Source: Caryophanales bacterium UBA4100
GTDB lineage: Bacteria; Bacillota; Bacilli; Paenibacillales; UBA4045
Assembly: GCA_002383285.1 (NCBI GenBank)
Contig: DFXU01000097.1
Coordinates: forward strand, 487 to 45,276
Direction of reading: 5' to 3'
DNA length: 44,790 nucleotides
Shown: in pieces, positions 1 to 9,780 of the stretch
Layout of the letters: each line of letters starts with the position of its first letter
Position numbering within the stretch: the first letter of the stretch is position 1
Position numbers and translations under genes: made by a program
The notes under the pieces: generated by a model
What the model was told of the DNA's origin: nothing
Seen by the model: the letters and a program-made list of their open reading frames with translations, nothing else
Database searches by the model: none

Positions 1-2
1 CC

Positions 3-605
3 GACACAGAGGTCGTTTACTTCGGCTTCTATTATGATAATCAGCCAGTACGCCTAGAGATGGGGTTATATCGAGATGACGAATTGCGAATCTATGCGCT
101 AATTGAACAAATGCTGGAGGAAATGACAGAGAAGCTTAACCATCACGAGGTGAAGATGGATAGCTTGCTGCAGGCGCTTATTGTGGAGGTTCAGCGGCTG
201 AGCGGGGCGAAGATTGCGCAGTATGCTGATCGAAAAATTGCGTATGCTAAGCATTATATGGAGCAGTATTATAGTGAAAAAATCAATCTCACACAGCTTT
301 CGGAAATTTGCGGCTACAGCTATGATCATTTCCGTCATCTATTTAAAGCAACTGAAGGTATGACACCGATGTTATACTTACGCCAGCTGCGAATAGAGAA
401 AGCGAAGGCGATGATTCTGGAGCGGGAGCAAAGCTTGACGGGAATCGCCCTTGAGTGTGGATTCACCTCGCTATCGCAATTTAGCAGCGTCTTCCGCCAA
501 GTGACTGGTCAGAACCCGACAAATTTCAAGCTAGAAGCGACTTACCACTTACCCGACCTCAAGATCAAGCGACAGACCGTATATGGCAGAATAAAGAGAG
601 AGTAA
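3..605 (+). CDS. AraC-family transcriptional regulator, 5' truncated by window edge
   Basis: The reading frame is open from base 3, so the gene starts outside the window and only about 200 C-terminal residues are seen. The last ~100 residues form the double helix-turn-helix of AraC/XylS regulators. The first helix pair lies around LTQLSEICGYSYDHF and the second around LTGIALECGFTSLSQFSSVF, followed by the family-typical ending TGQNPTNF. The segment before it would be the end of a ligand-binding or receiver-linked region that cannot be typed. It converges with the ribokinase gene. It probably regulates sugar or nucleoside genes lying to the left, which is inferred from family habit only. Confidence 0.9.
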   Translation, partial: DTEVVYFGFYYDNQPVRLEMGLYRDDELRIYALIEQMLEEMTEKLNHHEVKMDSLLQALIVEVQRLSGAKIAQYADRKIAYAKHYMEQYYSEKINLTQLSEICGYSYDHFRHLFKATEGMTPMLYLRQLRIEKAKAMILEREQSLTGIALECGFTSLSQFSSVFRQVTGQNPTNFKLEATYHLPDLKIKRQTVYGRIKRE

Positions 606-622
606 TGCTCATCTCTCTCCAT
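593..622 (-). terminator. Possible short terminator hairpin between convergent genes
   Basis: GAGAGAG (596-602) can pair with CTCTCTC (613-619) around a 10-nt loop. Read on the minus strand the stem is followed by TTTATT, so it could end the nucleoside hydrolase-ribokinase transcript. The stem is only 7 bp and overlaps the end of the AraC gene. Confidence 0.35.
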
Positions 623-632
623 CTATTGCGCA

Positions 633-1562
633 TTAAATGATTGAAGCTCTAGAGGATAGAAATTGATCAACCTCAGCCGCTGTCGGTATAGAGCCTTGGG
701 CGCCCTCTCGGGTTACGGTTAAGGCCGCTGCAGCGGAGGCTCTTCGGAGCGAGTCAGCGACATTCAACCCGGATTCCTGGCTTGCAGCATACGTGCCGAT
801 GAATGTGTCGCCAGCGGCTGTCGTATCGACGGCTTGAACGGAGAAGGCTTCAGCACGCTGGACTACACCTTGCTGATTTTTATAGATAGAGCCAGCAGCC
901 CCCATAGTCACGAGAATTTCCTTAGAGCCTCGACTTATTAAGCTGTCTGCCGCCTCGAGAGCCGAGGGCTCGTCGGATACGCGGACACCGCTCAAGAACC
1001 CAGCTTCATATTCATTCAAGATCAGAACATCGATATAGGATAATAGCTCGTCGGGGATGTCTCTGGCCGGTGCCGGATTCAGATATACACGGCATCCCAT
1101 ACGCTTGCTCTCGTGGATGGCATGTATTGTCGTTTCCCATGGAATTTCATTCTGGAATAGAACCCCCTGCGTATCACTAAGCGTTAACAATTGCTGGTCC
1201 ACATCGTGTGGAGTCAGCTTTCCGTTCGCTCCCTCTGAGAGGATGATACTATTCTCTCCGTCAGCGCTGACAGTTATGAAGGCTAGCCCGGAGGAGCCTG
1301 CTTTGGTTAGCACTGAATCGGTTGAGATACCTACCGAATGCAGAGCCTCTAATAAAGCGGTTTGGAACGGGTCGTCCCCGACGGCACCGATTATAGCAAC
1401 CGCAGCTCCTGCTCGAGCAGCTGCTACGGCTTGATTGGCTCCTTTCCCTCCTGGGGAATAGATGGTTTGTCGTCCGTGTATTGTCTCCCCGGGGTGCGGA
1501 TGTCGCTCAACCTGGTTCACAATGTCCATATTCATGCTTCCAATAACAACGAGCTTGGCCAC
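633..1562 (-). CDS. rbsK: Ribokinase (PfkB family)
   Basis: This 309-residue protein has normal ribokinase length and would phosphorylate D-ribose to ribose 5-phosphate in the cytoplasm. The N-terminal signature GSMNMDIV and the substrate-binding GGKGANQA (around residues 38-45) are typical of ribokinases. Near the C-terminus the anion-hole/catalytic motif DTTAAGDTF carries the catalytic Asp of the family. It lies 20 nt downstream of a nucleoside hydrolase gene on the same strand. The pair forms a logical operon in which the hydrolase releases ribose from nucleosides and this enzyme activates it. Other PfkB sugar kinases are possible, but the motifs and context favour ribose. Confidence 0.92.
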   Translation of the reverse strand: MAKLVVIGSMNMDIVNQVERHPHPGETIHGRQTIYSPGGKGANQAVAAARAGAAVAIIGAVGDDPFQTALLEALHSVGISTDSVLTKAGSSGLAFITVSADGENSIILSEGANGKLTPHDVDQQLLTLSDTQGVLFQNEIPWETTIHAIHESKRMGCRVYLNPAPARDIPDELLSYIDVLILNEYEAGFLSGVRVSDEPSALEAADSLISRGSKEILVTMGAAGSIYKNQQGVVQRAEAFSVQAVDTTAAGDTFIGTYAASQESGLNVADSLRRASAAAALTVTREGAQGSIPTAAEVDQFLSSRASII

Positions 1563-1582
1563 ACCGTAGTCTCCTTTACCGA

Positions 1583-2509
1583 TTATTTGCTAGAGAAATC
1601 CTTGAGCTTCTTGAAGAAATCGCGGAATATGATATCCCGGTTAAGCTTGTGCACATATCGAATAAAGTGTCTGGAGGAATCCGTGCTCCATCTCAGGTCC
1701 TCAGATAGGATTGGGCTATGCACTAATGTAGAAGAAACCATGGATGGTTCCAATAAGCAAGCGACAGCGGCCATATCCCAGATCACCTTGGAATAGCCAT
1801 AATGATCGTCCGTATATTCATAGAACCGTTGATATAAGAAGTCCCCTATGTCCCCGCAGCCTTTAACGTAGAGCTCCATCTCCGAGGTTGTTGTCAGCAG
1901 GTGCGTAACCACGCCCTGGCAGGGTACAAGCACGAGTGGAACTCCGCAGTCTACGATCAGATTGGATGCATGATAATCCTGCATCAGATTAAATTCATGA
2001 GCGCTTGGCCAATGAAGGGCATTCCCGCCTAACCAGACAACTACAATTTTACTGAGGATAGCCGGCTCAAGCAAGATGGCCGAGGCAACATTCGTAATGG
2101 CACCAATGGCCACAACATACAAGGGGTCATCGTCTGGGGAAGCCATCGCACGCTGTACAAGATCCAAAGCGGCATCACTGCGAACAGGCGTAGTACCATT
2201 AGGCAAATAGGTAGGAGAGCCTGTAAACACCCAACCTTCTGGATTTCGCCCAAGCCGTCCAAGCAGCTGCAATATTTCCTCATAGCTTTTTTTCATACCA
2301 TCCTCTGGACCGGTAGAACGATCATTCGTGAATGGCGCAGCATAGATCGCCTCTACCTGTAAGCGCTCAGGCGACAGCAGGGCTTGAACCAATGCAAACT
2401 GATCATCTATTTCATTGAACGTATCCGTATCGAGCACCATTCGTACTTTTCCAGTTGGGGGCTCCAGTCTTTCAATTAGCTTACTTAAGGGCAATTTATG
2501 ATTGTTCAT
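1583..2509 (-). CDS. Inosine/uridine-preferring nucleoside hydrolase family protein
   Basis: A predicted 308-residue cytoplasmic hydrolase that would split the N-glycosidic bond of ribonucleosides to free base and ribose. The Ca-binding N-terminal motif appears as DTDTFNEIDDQFAL, followed by a central EFNLMQDYHAS segment and a C-terminal WDMAAVA Asp that completes the metal site seen in IU-nucleoside hydrolases. The frame stays open to 2566, but ATG 2509 is preferred because GGAGG lies just upstream of it and the 19 extra residues look non-coding. The ribokinase gene follows after 20 nt. Specificity (inosine, uridine or another nucleoside) cannot be read from sequence. Confidence 0.88.
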   Translation of the reverse strand: MNNHKLPLSKLIERLEPPTGKVRMVLDTDTFNEIDDQFALVQALLSPERLQVEAIYAAPFTNDRSTGPEDGMKKSYEEILQLLGRLGRNPEGWVFTGSPTYLPNGTTPVRSDAALDLVQRAMASPDDDPLYVVAIGAITNVASAILLEPAILSKIVVVWLGGNALHWPSAHEFNLMQDYHASNLIVDCGVPLVLVPCQGVVTHLLTTTSEMELYVKGCGDIGDFLYQRFYEYTDDHYGYSKVIWDMAAVACLLEPSMVSSTLVHSPILSEDLRWSTDSSRHFIRYVHKLNRDIIFRDFFKKLKDFSSK

Positions 2510-2683
2510 GTTTATATACCTCCATTGGTTTATAGGCCCATCATAACATGGGCTTATCCTGTTCACTTTTCGAATTCGGTTAACTGTTTGTTAATTTCGG
2601 CTTTTGGTTTAACTTGCATAGAGGGATATTGAAGATATTGTCGAAAAGGAATTTACTATATGAATTCTGAAGGGTGGAGAATG

Positions 2684-4246
2684 ATGTATAAACTCATTAT
2701 CATCGATGACGAAGACATCATCCGTAACGGTCTCGTAGATCTGATTCCCTGGGGCAACCTGGGATTTGAAGTGGCTGCTGTGTTCGAAGACGGTCAGGAA
2801 GCGATTGATTATATAAAGAGGCATCCTGTTGATGCTGTGTTAACAGATATTATTATGGCCGATGTTGGTGGAATACAATTGGCCAAGTTTATATATCAGG
2901 AATTTTCGAAGGTGAAGGTAGTGCTCCTTAGCGGGTACAAGGAATTCGAGTATGCCCAGCAAGCAATTCAGTATAATGTTACACATTATTTGTTGAAGCC
3001 TACGAAGCTCGAAGAGATTGTCAATGTCTTCAAGACTATTAAGGTTGAACTAGATGATAAGCACAAATCGGAGGCCGAAGCGAAGAGAGCACAGGAGCTG
3101 CTCCCCATATTACAAGAGCAGTTTTTTATCGATTTGCTCATGGGTGCACTTCGGGATACGACAGAGATGAAGCGCAGAATGCAGATGATTGCGTTGCCTT
3201 TCGAGTCCTCTGACAGCTGCTGTGTCATTGATATTCAGCTGCAGCCAGACGGGCAGTCTCGCACCTTCGAGGAGAGGAATAAGATATTCCTCGGCTTGAG
3301 CCGTTCATTTAAAGGACAGGACAAGGACAAGCATCAATTGCAGGTATATCCGATTGTACATCATCACTTTCAAGGCTTTAAGGCGGTTGCCGTATTTGCG
3401 AACAAGTTAGATGCCGATGCTGGGATTAAGTTGGTTCATGACATGCTAGAGAAGCTAAGCAGCTCTGCTAAAGCTGTCTTCGACACGGTTGTTGCTGCGA
3501 CAATTGAAACCGTCTACAGCAGCGTGGACGATCTAGCGGTATCTAGTGAGGTATTACGTTTGATACGACAGGAATCCAGCGGTAAGCTGCGCTTTGCGAA
3601 CATGGAGTATGACAAAATCACAAGCAAGTACAAGCTGTTTATTTCCAATATTATTGAGGGTAATAGCAGTGAGGTTTCCAGCCTGTTCGACCGCTTTCTG
3701 GAAGAGTTTCGGGAAGCGCCTGACAGCTTTACCCATCGCCTTATTAAGGATTTGTTTGCCATTATACAACAAACCTTCGAACAGGGTGGTGTGGATGTCA
3801 AGGAGCTGACAAGGACTGTTCTAGACCACGATATGGAGACGAGCAGGATTGAAGAAATTAGAGATATGAGTAAGCATATGCTGACTAAGGTAATGAACGA
3901 TACATCGCCTTACAAAAATCATTCTTCCTCGGTGCTCATTGATAAAGCCAAGCTATATATGCAGGAGAATTATGCGCAGGAGCTGTCATTGGAGAGTGTG
4001 GCGGATTTGGTATTTCTACATCCTGTTTATCTCAGTAAATTGTTTAAGCAGTATGTAGGCATTAACTATACGGACTACTTGACCCAGATTCGAATACAGA
4101 AGGCGCTAGAACTCATTGGTGAGCGAAAATATAAGATGTACGAGGTTGGGGAAATGGTCGGATATTCAAACAGTAAGTATTTCTACCGGGTATTTAAGCA
4201 GGTTACCGGGCATACACCAAAGGAGTATTGCAGAATCCACTTATAA
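2684..4246 (+). CDS. YesN-like response regulator with AraC-type DNA-binding domain
   Basis: About 520 residues. The receiver domain (residues 1-120) has the acidic pocket IIIDDED, phospho-acceptor Asp55 in LTDIIM, Ser83 and Lys105 in LLKP. A long middle region without clear motifs follows. The C-terminal ~100 residues carry two AraC helix-turn-helix units ending in VTGHTPKEYCR. Two adjacent ATGs (2681, 2684) follow the Shine-Dalgarno-like GGGTGGAG; 2684 has the better spacing. The partner histidine kinase gene starts 24 nt downstream. In this family the pair normally activates the neighbouring ABC transporter operon, here the one starting at 6248. It is divergent from the nucleoside hydrolase operon. 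Confidence 0.93.
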   Translation: MYKLIIIDDEDIIRNGLVDLIPWGNLGFEVAAVFEDGQEAIDYIKRHPVDAVLTDIIMADVGGIQLAKFIYQEFSKVKVVLLSGYKEFEYAQQAIQYNVTHYLLKPTKLEEIVNVFKTIKVELDDKHKSEAEAKRAQELLPILQEQFFIDLLMGALRDTTEMKRRMQMIALPFESSDSCCVIDIQLQPDGQSRTFEERNKIFLGLSRSFKGQDKDKHQLQVYPIVHHHFQGFKAVAVFANKLDADAGIKLVHDMLEKLSSSAKAVFDTVVAATIETVYSSVDDLAVSSEVLRLIRQESSGKLRFANMEYDKITSKYKLFISNIIEGNSSEVSSLFDRFLEEFREAPDSFTHRLIKDLFAIIQQTFEQGGVDVKELTRTVLDHDMETSRIEEIRDMSKHMLTKVMNDTSPYKNHSSSVLIDKAKLYMQENYAQELSLESVADLVFLHPVYLSKLFKQYVGINYTDYLTQIRIQKALELIGERKYKMYEVGEMVGYSNSKYFYRVFKQVTGHTPKEYCRIHL

Positions 4247-4270
4247 AATCTATTCCCACGAGGTCTTATT

Positions 4271-6034
4271 ATGAATCAAAGAAGATGGGTTTCATTCATT
4301 CATAACGTTCGCTTTCAAAGCTTGTTTATTAAGAATTTGATCCTAATCATGGCATTAACCTTCGTACCATTCGCCGCCACAGGGTTAGTGGTTTATTACC
4401 AGATGAACGGTATCGTACAGGAGGAAATAAGCTCAGTTAATTTAAATTCCCTCTATCAGACACGTGATGTGGTAGACACAATTATTACACAGACTGACCT
4501 GCTGGCAACCAAGCTATCCTTACAGCCGGAAGTGGAATTATTCGTGTTCTCCCATGAGCCAGAGCAAATCATAACCAAGTATTATTCGGATATTTATCGA
4601 TCGATTTCGATGTTTACGAATGTATATCGATATATCAATTCGATCTATATTTATTCGGATGTTAATCAATACATCATAGCGAATTCAAGGGGAACGTCCC
4701 TAGAGAAATTTGCTGATGATAACTGGTATCCCGAGTTCAAACGGAGGGAAGATAATGAGCCATGGGTAATTCCTCGTAAACAAGAGGACCGTTACCCATA
4801 TTTTATTACATTAGTAAGACCCACATATATTTATAATCAGGTGCAAAATGGTGGCGTAATCGTGAACATCGATGTAGAGGAGCTGGGAAAGGTCATCAGC
4901 GGGCAACGTGCACACTCTGATGAGACCTTATATATCGTGGATGAAGCTGGGACGATTCTGTTCAGCAACATCAGGGATGAATTCATGCTTAACTATAAGG
5001 ACAGCAGCATGCTGGCGGGATTGTCCCTACAAGAAGGCAGCGGTCCCACCTTCATCGGTGAACAGGAGTACATTCGTTCGATAACCCGTTCAGAAGTGTT
5101 CGGATGGACCTTTGTTTCCATATTACCCGTGCAGCATTATCAGGAGAATATCCAGCAATTAAGGACGTTTATGTACACGTTCAGCGTTGTCGGTTTTATT
5201 GTGATTATTATACTTTCATTTATTATATCTGCTCGCACCTTCGCTCCGGTGAAGAAAATTATGTCAGCCTTTGAGCAACCGCTCAAGAGGCAATCGGAGG
5301 AGCTCCATACCCCTGAGCTTACATATATACTTGGTAATATTACCAAGTATATTCACTCGCAACGAGAGCTGGAGTCAGAGCTAGACCGTCGGCTGGACTT
5401 GTTGAATAAGGCACGCTCTGTAGCGCTGCAGTCGCAAATCAATCCACACTTTCTATTTAATACACTGGACACGATCAAGTGGACGGCGATTCGATTAACA
5501 GGAGGAGAGAATGAAACATCCGCTATGATCTCTTCCCTCTCTGAATTGATGAGACTGAGTATGGATTCGGACAGTCATCTAATTCCACTATCCATCGAGA
5601 TTGAGCATGCCCGTAAGTATGTGGATATTATTCAATATCGTTATGGAGACCGAGTCCATGTGCATTGGGATTTTGCAGAACAATTACTGGAGTTTCAAAT
5701 CATACAATTGAGCTTACAGCCGCTCATTGAGAATGCGGTTTATCATGGGATCAAGCCAACTAGGAGGAAGGGCAACATCTGGGTTTCCGGAGAAGTCATT
5801 GGTACAAACCTTATTATTAAGGTGCGGGATGACGGTAAGGGGATCGATCCTAAGCAAATCGAACGGCTTAATGAAGAATTCCAGATCGAGCAGGACCTCT
5901 CGGGTAAGCATATCGGACTACGGAATGTGAATCAGCGAATCCGGCTCATATTTGGTCATCATTATGGACTTACTATGCATAGCGATGGCGTCCAAGGGAC
6001 GACAATTACAATTTGGCTGAAAGCGGTTAGATGA
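4271..6034 (+). CDS. YesM-like sensor histidine kinase
   Basis: A 587-residue membrane kinase that should phosphorylate the adjacent YesN-like regulator. One transmembrane segment lies near residues 18-40, followed by a ~250-residue extracellular sensor region of the Cache type and a second membrane segment near residues 295-318. The kinase core has the His_kinase motif SQINPHFLFNTLDTIKW with the phosphorylated His, then a HATPase domain with LQPLIENAVYHGI, DDGKGI and GLRNVNQRI. The ribosome binding site (GAGGTC) is weak. The gene order YesN-YesM-binding protein-permeases suggests it senses an extracellular saccharide. Confidence 0.93.
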   Translation: MNQRRWVSFIHNVRFQSLFIKNLILIMALTFVPFAATGLVVYYQMNGIVQEEISSVNLNSLYQTRDVVDTIITQTDLLATKLSLQPEVELFVFSHEPEQIITKYYSDIYRSISMFTNVYRYINSIYIYSDVNQYIIANSRGTSLEKFADDNWYPEFKRREDNEPWVIPRKQEDRYPYFITLVRPTYIYNQVQNGGVIVNIDVEELGKVISGQRAHSDETLYIVDEAGTILFSNIRDEFMLNYKDSSMLAGLSLQEGSGPTFIGEQEYIRSITRSEVFGWTFVSILPVQHYQENIQQLRTFMYTFSVVGFIVIIILSFIISARTFAPVKKIMSAFEQPLKRQSEELHTPELTYILGNITKYIHSQRELESELDRRLDLLNKARSVALQSQINPHFLFNTLDTIKWTAIRLTGGENETSAMISSLSELMRLSMDSDSHLIPLSIEIEHARKYVDIIQYRYGDRVHVHWDFAEQLLEFQIIQLSLQPLIENAVYHGIKPTRRKGNIWVSGEVIGTNLIIKVRDDGKGIDPKQIERLNEEFQIEQDLSGKHIGLRNVNQRIRLIFGHHYGLTMHSDGVQGTTITIWLKAVR

Positions 6035-6247
6035 ATCCATAATATGGACATAGCGTGTGATGAGCTTAACAAAAGAGACCAAACTTGAAATAGTGTACTA
6101 TGCCCTCTCGATTGACTTGTAAGATGATGCAAATTTGTGTCCAATCTTGAATATTTAGAGCAGATAAAGAAGCGCCTGCCCCTTAGAATAAGTAGTGTGG
6201 ACAGCATGAGTGTCTAGAAATTTTCTATCACGAAAGGGGAAGAAGAA

Positions 6248-7861
6248 ATGGTCAACAGTAAAAGGCTTTTAGTCAGTTTTCTGATCATATGCTTGACATT
6301 TACGATGGTGTTGGCAGGATGCGGCAATAATAGTGCTAATGATAAAGAACCGACGCCTTCGACGGGCAATAGCAATACGCCGTCAACGGAACCGGCTAAG
6401 GAGGCAGAGGCAGAGCTAGAGCCTGTTACGCTGAAGTGGTTTATTATGGGTGAGAAAAGAGAAGATACCACCATGGTATTTGATCACTTTAATGAACGCC
6501 TGCAAGAATACTTGCCCAACACAAAGGTTGAGTTCGAGCTAGTTCCACAGCCGGAATTTGCAGATCGATGGGAGCTCGCAGCGGCTGCTGGAGAAAAATT
6601 CGACCTAGCCTGGACAGGATATGTTCATGATTTCGTGGATCAAGTGAATAAAGGCGCTTATCTACCCATAACTGATTTGTTCGAGCAGTATGGGGCAGAA
6701 ATGCGTGAAGAAATTCCTAATTGGATATTCGATTATTCCAGAGTAGACGGCGAGCTTTACGCTATCCCAAGCTATAAGGATATGTTCGACTTACGTGCTG
6801 GTCTTAGAACACCAAAAGCGCTTGCGGACAAATATTGGGATTATGATAAAGCGGAGAAAGTATTCTTTAACCGGGATGGTAGAGAGTGGACCCGTGAAGA
6901 TTACGATGTTCTTGAAGCTTATATGGAGAAGCTGAAGGCAGCAGGTGAGCTGAAGCTCGGGCTTTCTGATACATTATTCTCACGCCTTAGCAACGGGACA
7001 GCGCTAGTCGGCGGTAAAGCTGGTCCATATACGGTTCGTGAGAATGACGATTCGTTTAAGGTTCAGCTACGCTTCGAATCCCCAGCCGTTAAGCTGTATT
7101 ATGACGTAATGGCGGAATGGTTTAAGAAGGGATATATCCGCAAGGACATTCTCAGCAACCAGAATCGCAGACAGGACGAAGGCAAGCCGGAGGGGTATAC
7201 CCTATGGTTCCATACGAGCTATGTGAATCAAAGCGAAACAGAAACCAAGAACAATGGCTTCCCAATCGAGGTTATTCCTGTGGAGAAGGATTGGAGAATC
7301 CTACCCGAGAGCGCCTCATCTGCAACGGCCATTCCAAGAACAGCTAAGAATCCAGAAAGAGCGATGATGCTCATTAACATCATGAACACTGAGCAAGGCA
7401 AGGAATTATTGAATATTCTAGCTTTCGGTAAAGAAGGCGTTCACTACACTAAGGTCACAGATAGCCAAATTGAATTACCTCCGATTGATACTCGAGTGAA
7501 TCCTAATATTCTTGGATTCGTAGCAGGAAATTCGTTTAATGTGTACGCATCTGAACCGCCTATTGAAGGGTATGAGAGCTTCTCAGCCTATGTGAAGGAA
7601 ATCATGGAGAACGCGATTGTATCACCTCTAGTAGGATTCAAGCCTGACATATCTAAGATCGATACCAAATTAGCTCAATTGAGTGCTATTGCAAGCGAAT
7701 ATCAAGGCTTACAGCTTGGAGCAATAGCGAATCATGAGAAGGTTTACGAAGAGTTTATTGACAAGCTGCATAAAGCAGGCTCCGAAGAAGTGAGAGTTGA
7801 GCTTCAAAAGCAGGTTGATGCATTCTTGACGAGCAAGGGGATTTCCGTTCCTGCTAGATAA
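6248..7861 (+). CDS. Extracellular solute-binding lipoprotein of a carbohydrate ABC transporter
   Basis: A 537-residue precursor with a lipoprotein signal peptide: a Lys-Arg start, a hydrophobic stretch and lipobox LAGC with the lipidated Cys near residue 25, followed by an Asn/Ser/Thr/Pro-rich linker. The size and the C-terminal region (YQGLQLGAIANHE, then a charged helical tail) resemble the large LplA-like binding proteins with a DUF3502-type end common in paenibacilli. AAGGGGA at 6234-6240 supports the ATG. It should capture an oligosaccharide outside the membrane and deliver it to the two permeases downstream. No ATPase gene is present, so a shared MsmX-type ATPase is expected. Confidence 0.92.
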   Translation: MVNSKRLLVSFLIICLTFTMVLAGCGNNSANDKEPTPSTGNSNTPSTEPAKEAEAELEPVTLKWFIMGEKREDTTMVFDHFNERLQEYLPNTKVEFELVPQPEFADRWELAAAAGEKFDLAWTGYVHDFVDQVNKGAYLPITDLFEQYGAEMREEIPNWIFDYSRVDGELYAIPSYKDMFDLRAGLRTPKALADKYWDYDKAEKVFFNRDGREWTREDYDVLEAYMEKLKAAGELKLGLSDTLFSRLSNGTALVGGKAGPYTVRENDDSFKVQLRFESPAVKLYYDVMAEWFKKGYIRKDILSNQNRRQDEGKPEGYTLWFHTSYVNQSETETKNNGFPIEVIPVEKDWRILPESASSATAIPRTAKNPERAMMLINIMNTEQGKELLNILAFGKEGVHYTKVTDSQIELPPIDTRVNPNILGFVAGNSFNVYASEPPIEGYESFSAYVKEIMENAIVSPLVGFKPDISKIDTKLAQLSAIASEYQGLQLGAIANHEKVYEEFIDKLHKAGSEEVRVELQKQVDAFLTSKGISVPAR

Positions 7862-7881
7862 TACTACGCACCTACTATGAT

Positions 7882-7936
7882 GGGGGGGGTTCTCAACAGG
7901 GAGTATAATCCCTCGAGAGTCAATCCCCTTTTTTAC
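7882..7936 (+). terminator. Intra-operon hairpin between binding protein and permease genes
   Basis: A G-run at 7882-7889 pairs with CCCC at 7927-7930, enclosing a second stem TTCTC...AGGGA / TCCCT...GAGA, and is followed by TTTTTT. This is a good intrinsic terminator placed 20 nt after the lipoprotein gene. It probably acts as a partial terminator or mRNA stabiliser that keeps the binding protein in excess over the permeases. Confidence 0.75.
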
Positions 7937-7964
7937 AACCCTAGCAATCCGTGAAGGAGAGAAT

Positions 7965-8882
7965 ATGATGCCGAAATTCAACAGACACATCAAGAAAGAC
8001 AATCGAATGCTACTGTTGCTTACGGTTCCTGCCCTACTATATTTCTTAATTTTCCACTACCTGCCGATGTTCGGAGTGATCATCGCGTTTAAGGATTACA
8101 AATATAATTTGGGAATTATGGGCAGTGAGTGGATCGGGCTGGAGAACTTTGAATTCTTCTTTAATTCTCCTGATGCATGGCGAATTACCCGTAATACGGT
8201 AGGCTACAGCCTCCTATTTATCATCGTAGGGAATGCAGCTGCAATCAGTATATCGTTATTGCTGTTTGAGATTCGAAATCGATTTGCTTTGAAGTATTAC
8301 CAGACTACCATGATTTTCCCTACCTTCGTCTCATGGGTTTTGGTAGGCTACATCAGCTACACGTTATTCAATCCAAACCTAGGGGTTATGAATCAGCTTC
8401 TCGAGCTATTCGGCTCCGATCCAATTCAATGGTATTCCAATCCCAAATATTGGCCATATATATTGACCTTCTTTCAAGTATGGAAAGGCGTAGGTCTCTC
8501 AAGCCTTATCTATTATGCTGCGTTAATGGGCATCGATCCCGAGACGTATGAAGCCGCTAAGATAGATGGAGCGGGACGCTTTCTTCAGAGCTTGTACATT
8601 TCCCTGCCGTCCATTGCACCAGTTATGACGATTATTGTTCTTCTGGCAATAGGCGATACGTTCCGTGGAGATTTCGGATTATTCTATCAAATTCCGCGTG
8701 ATGTTGGCATGCTGTATCCGACAACGGATATCATAGATACTTATGTGTATAGGGGACTTAGAGGAGGACACATTGGTATAACTGCAGCTGTCGGATTATT
8801 CCAATCGGTCGTAGGACTGCTTCTGATTCTGTTCGCCAACGGGATTATACGCAAGGTTAAACCGGAGAATGCACTATTCTAG
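7965..8882 (+). CDS. LplB-type carbohydrate ABC transporter permease
   Basis: A 305-residue inner-membrane protein with about six hydrophobic segments. The N-terminal YLPMFGVIIAFKDY is typical of LplB-like permeases. The ATPase-docking EAA loop reads YEAAKIDGAGRFLQSLYISLP near residues 205-225. GAAGGAGAG precedes two possible starts (ATG 7965 and 7968). It is the first of a permease pair and should form a heterodimer with the product of the next gene, whose start lies 16 nt after its stop. Confidence 0.93.
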   Translation: MMPKFNRHIKKDNRMLLLLTVPALLYFLIFHYLPMFGVIIAFKDYKYNLGIMGSEWIGLENFEFFFNSPDAWRITRNTVGYSLLFIIVGNAAAISISLLLFEIRNRFALKYYQTTMIFPTFVSWVLVGYISYTLFNPNLGVMNQLLELFGSDPIQWYSNPKYWPYILTFFQVWKGVGLSSLIYYAALMGIDPETYEAAKIDGAGRFLQSLYISLPSIAPVMTIIVLLAIGDTFRGDFGLFYQIPRDVGMLYPTTDIIDTYVYRGLRGGHIGITAAVGLFQSVVGLLLILFANGIIRKVKPENALF

Positions 8883-8898
8883 AGAGGAGGATATCAGC

Positions 8899-9780
8899 AT
8901 GCAATCAAAAACGCCCATTACATTTATTCATATATTCTTCATATTCTTTTCCCTGTTATTCGCTATTCCCTTCCTGTTGGTCATTGCCATCTCATTCTCT
9001 AACGAGCAGGATATCATACGGGAGGGATATAGGTTAATTCCCCAGCACTTTGATTTGACTGCTTATAAGCTTGTGTTCAAGAATCCTGATCAAGTGATCA
9101 CATCCTATATGGTAACCATCTTTCAAGCTGGATTCGGAACACTGGCAAGCGTATTCGTTATGTCGCTATGCGCGTACCCCCTGTCGCGTCCGAACTTTAC
9201 GTGGCGCGGCCCGATAACCTTCTTCATCTTCTTTACGATGCTGTTTGGCGGGGGTCTGATCCCGACGTATATTCTGAATACGCAGTACTTGGGTCTCGGT
9301 GATTCAATCTGGGTCTATATTATTCCATCACTAGCTAACGCCTTTCACATCATTATCTTCCGGACGTTCTTCCAAGGGCTTCCGTTATCGATTATTGAAT
9401 CGGCTAAGATGGACGGAGCGACCGAATGGCGGATTTATTGGCAGATGATCTTACCCATCTCCAAGCCAGTAATCGCGACCTTGGCGCTGCTGAACCTTCT
9501 ATCTAAGTGGAATGAGTGGTTCAACGCAATGGTTTATATTCGAGATGAGAATCTATATACACTACAATATTTGCTGCAACGCATATTACTACAGGCAGAA
9601 TTTATTGAGAAGATGGCTGAAGAATTGCCAGCCGGTATTGACGTTTCCCTCTTCGAGGTGCCTACGGAAACGGTGAGATTTGCGATGGCCGTTGTTGCAG
9701 CAGGACCATTATTATTGGTATTCCCGTTTTTCCAGAAGTACTTTGCCAAGGGTCTGACGATTGGGAGTGTAAAGGGATGA
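8899..9780 (+). CDS. LplC/MalG-type carbohydrate ABC transporter permease
   Basis: A 293-residue membrane protein with about six hydrophobic segments and the EAA loop IIESAKMDGATEWRIYWQMILP. It ends with the standard KGLTIGSVKG tail of the LplC family. The frame is open from 8869, but ATG 8899 directly follows AGAGGAGG. The stop codon overlaps the start of the lyase-like gene (ATGA at 9777-9780), which implies translational coupling. It forms the channel with the LplB-like permease. Confidence 0.93.
   Translation: MQSKTPITFIHIFFIFFSLLFAIPFLLVIAISFSNEQDIIREGYRLIPQHFDLTAYKLVFKNPDQVITSYMVTIFQAGFGTLASVFVMSLCAYPLSRPNFTWRGPITFFIFFTMLFGGGLIPTYILNTQYLGLGDSIWVYIIPSLANAFHIIIFRTFFQGLPLSIIESAKMDGATEWRIYWQMILPISKPVIATLALLNLLSKWNEWFNAMVYIRDENLYTLQYLLQRILLQAEFIEKMAEELPAGIDVSLFEVPTETVRFAMAVVAAGPLLLVFPFFQKYFAKGLTIGSVKG

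Noticed and set aside
1057..1796. Plus-strand ORFs over the ribokinase and nucleoside hydrolase genes
   Set aside because: They are reverse-frame shadows of two well-supported genes and show no protein-family features.
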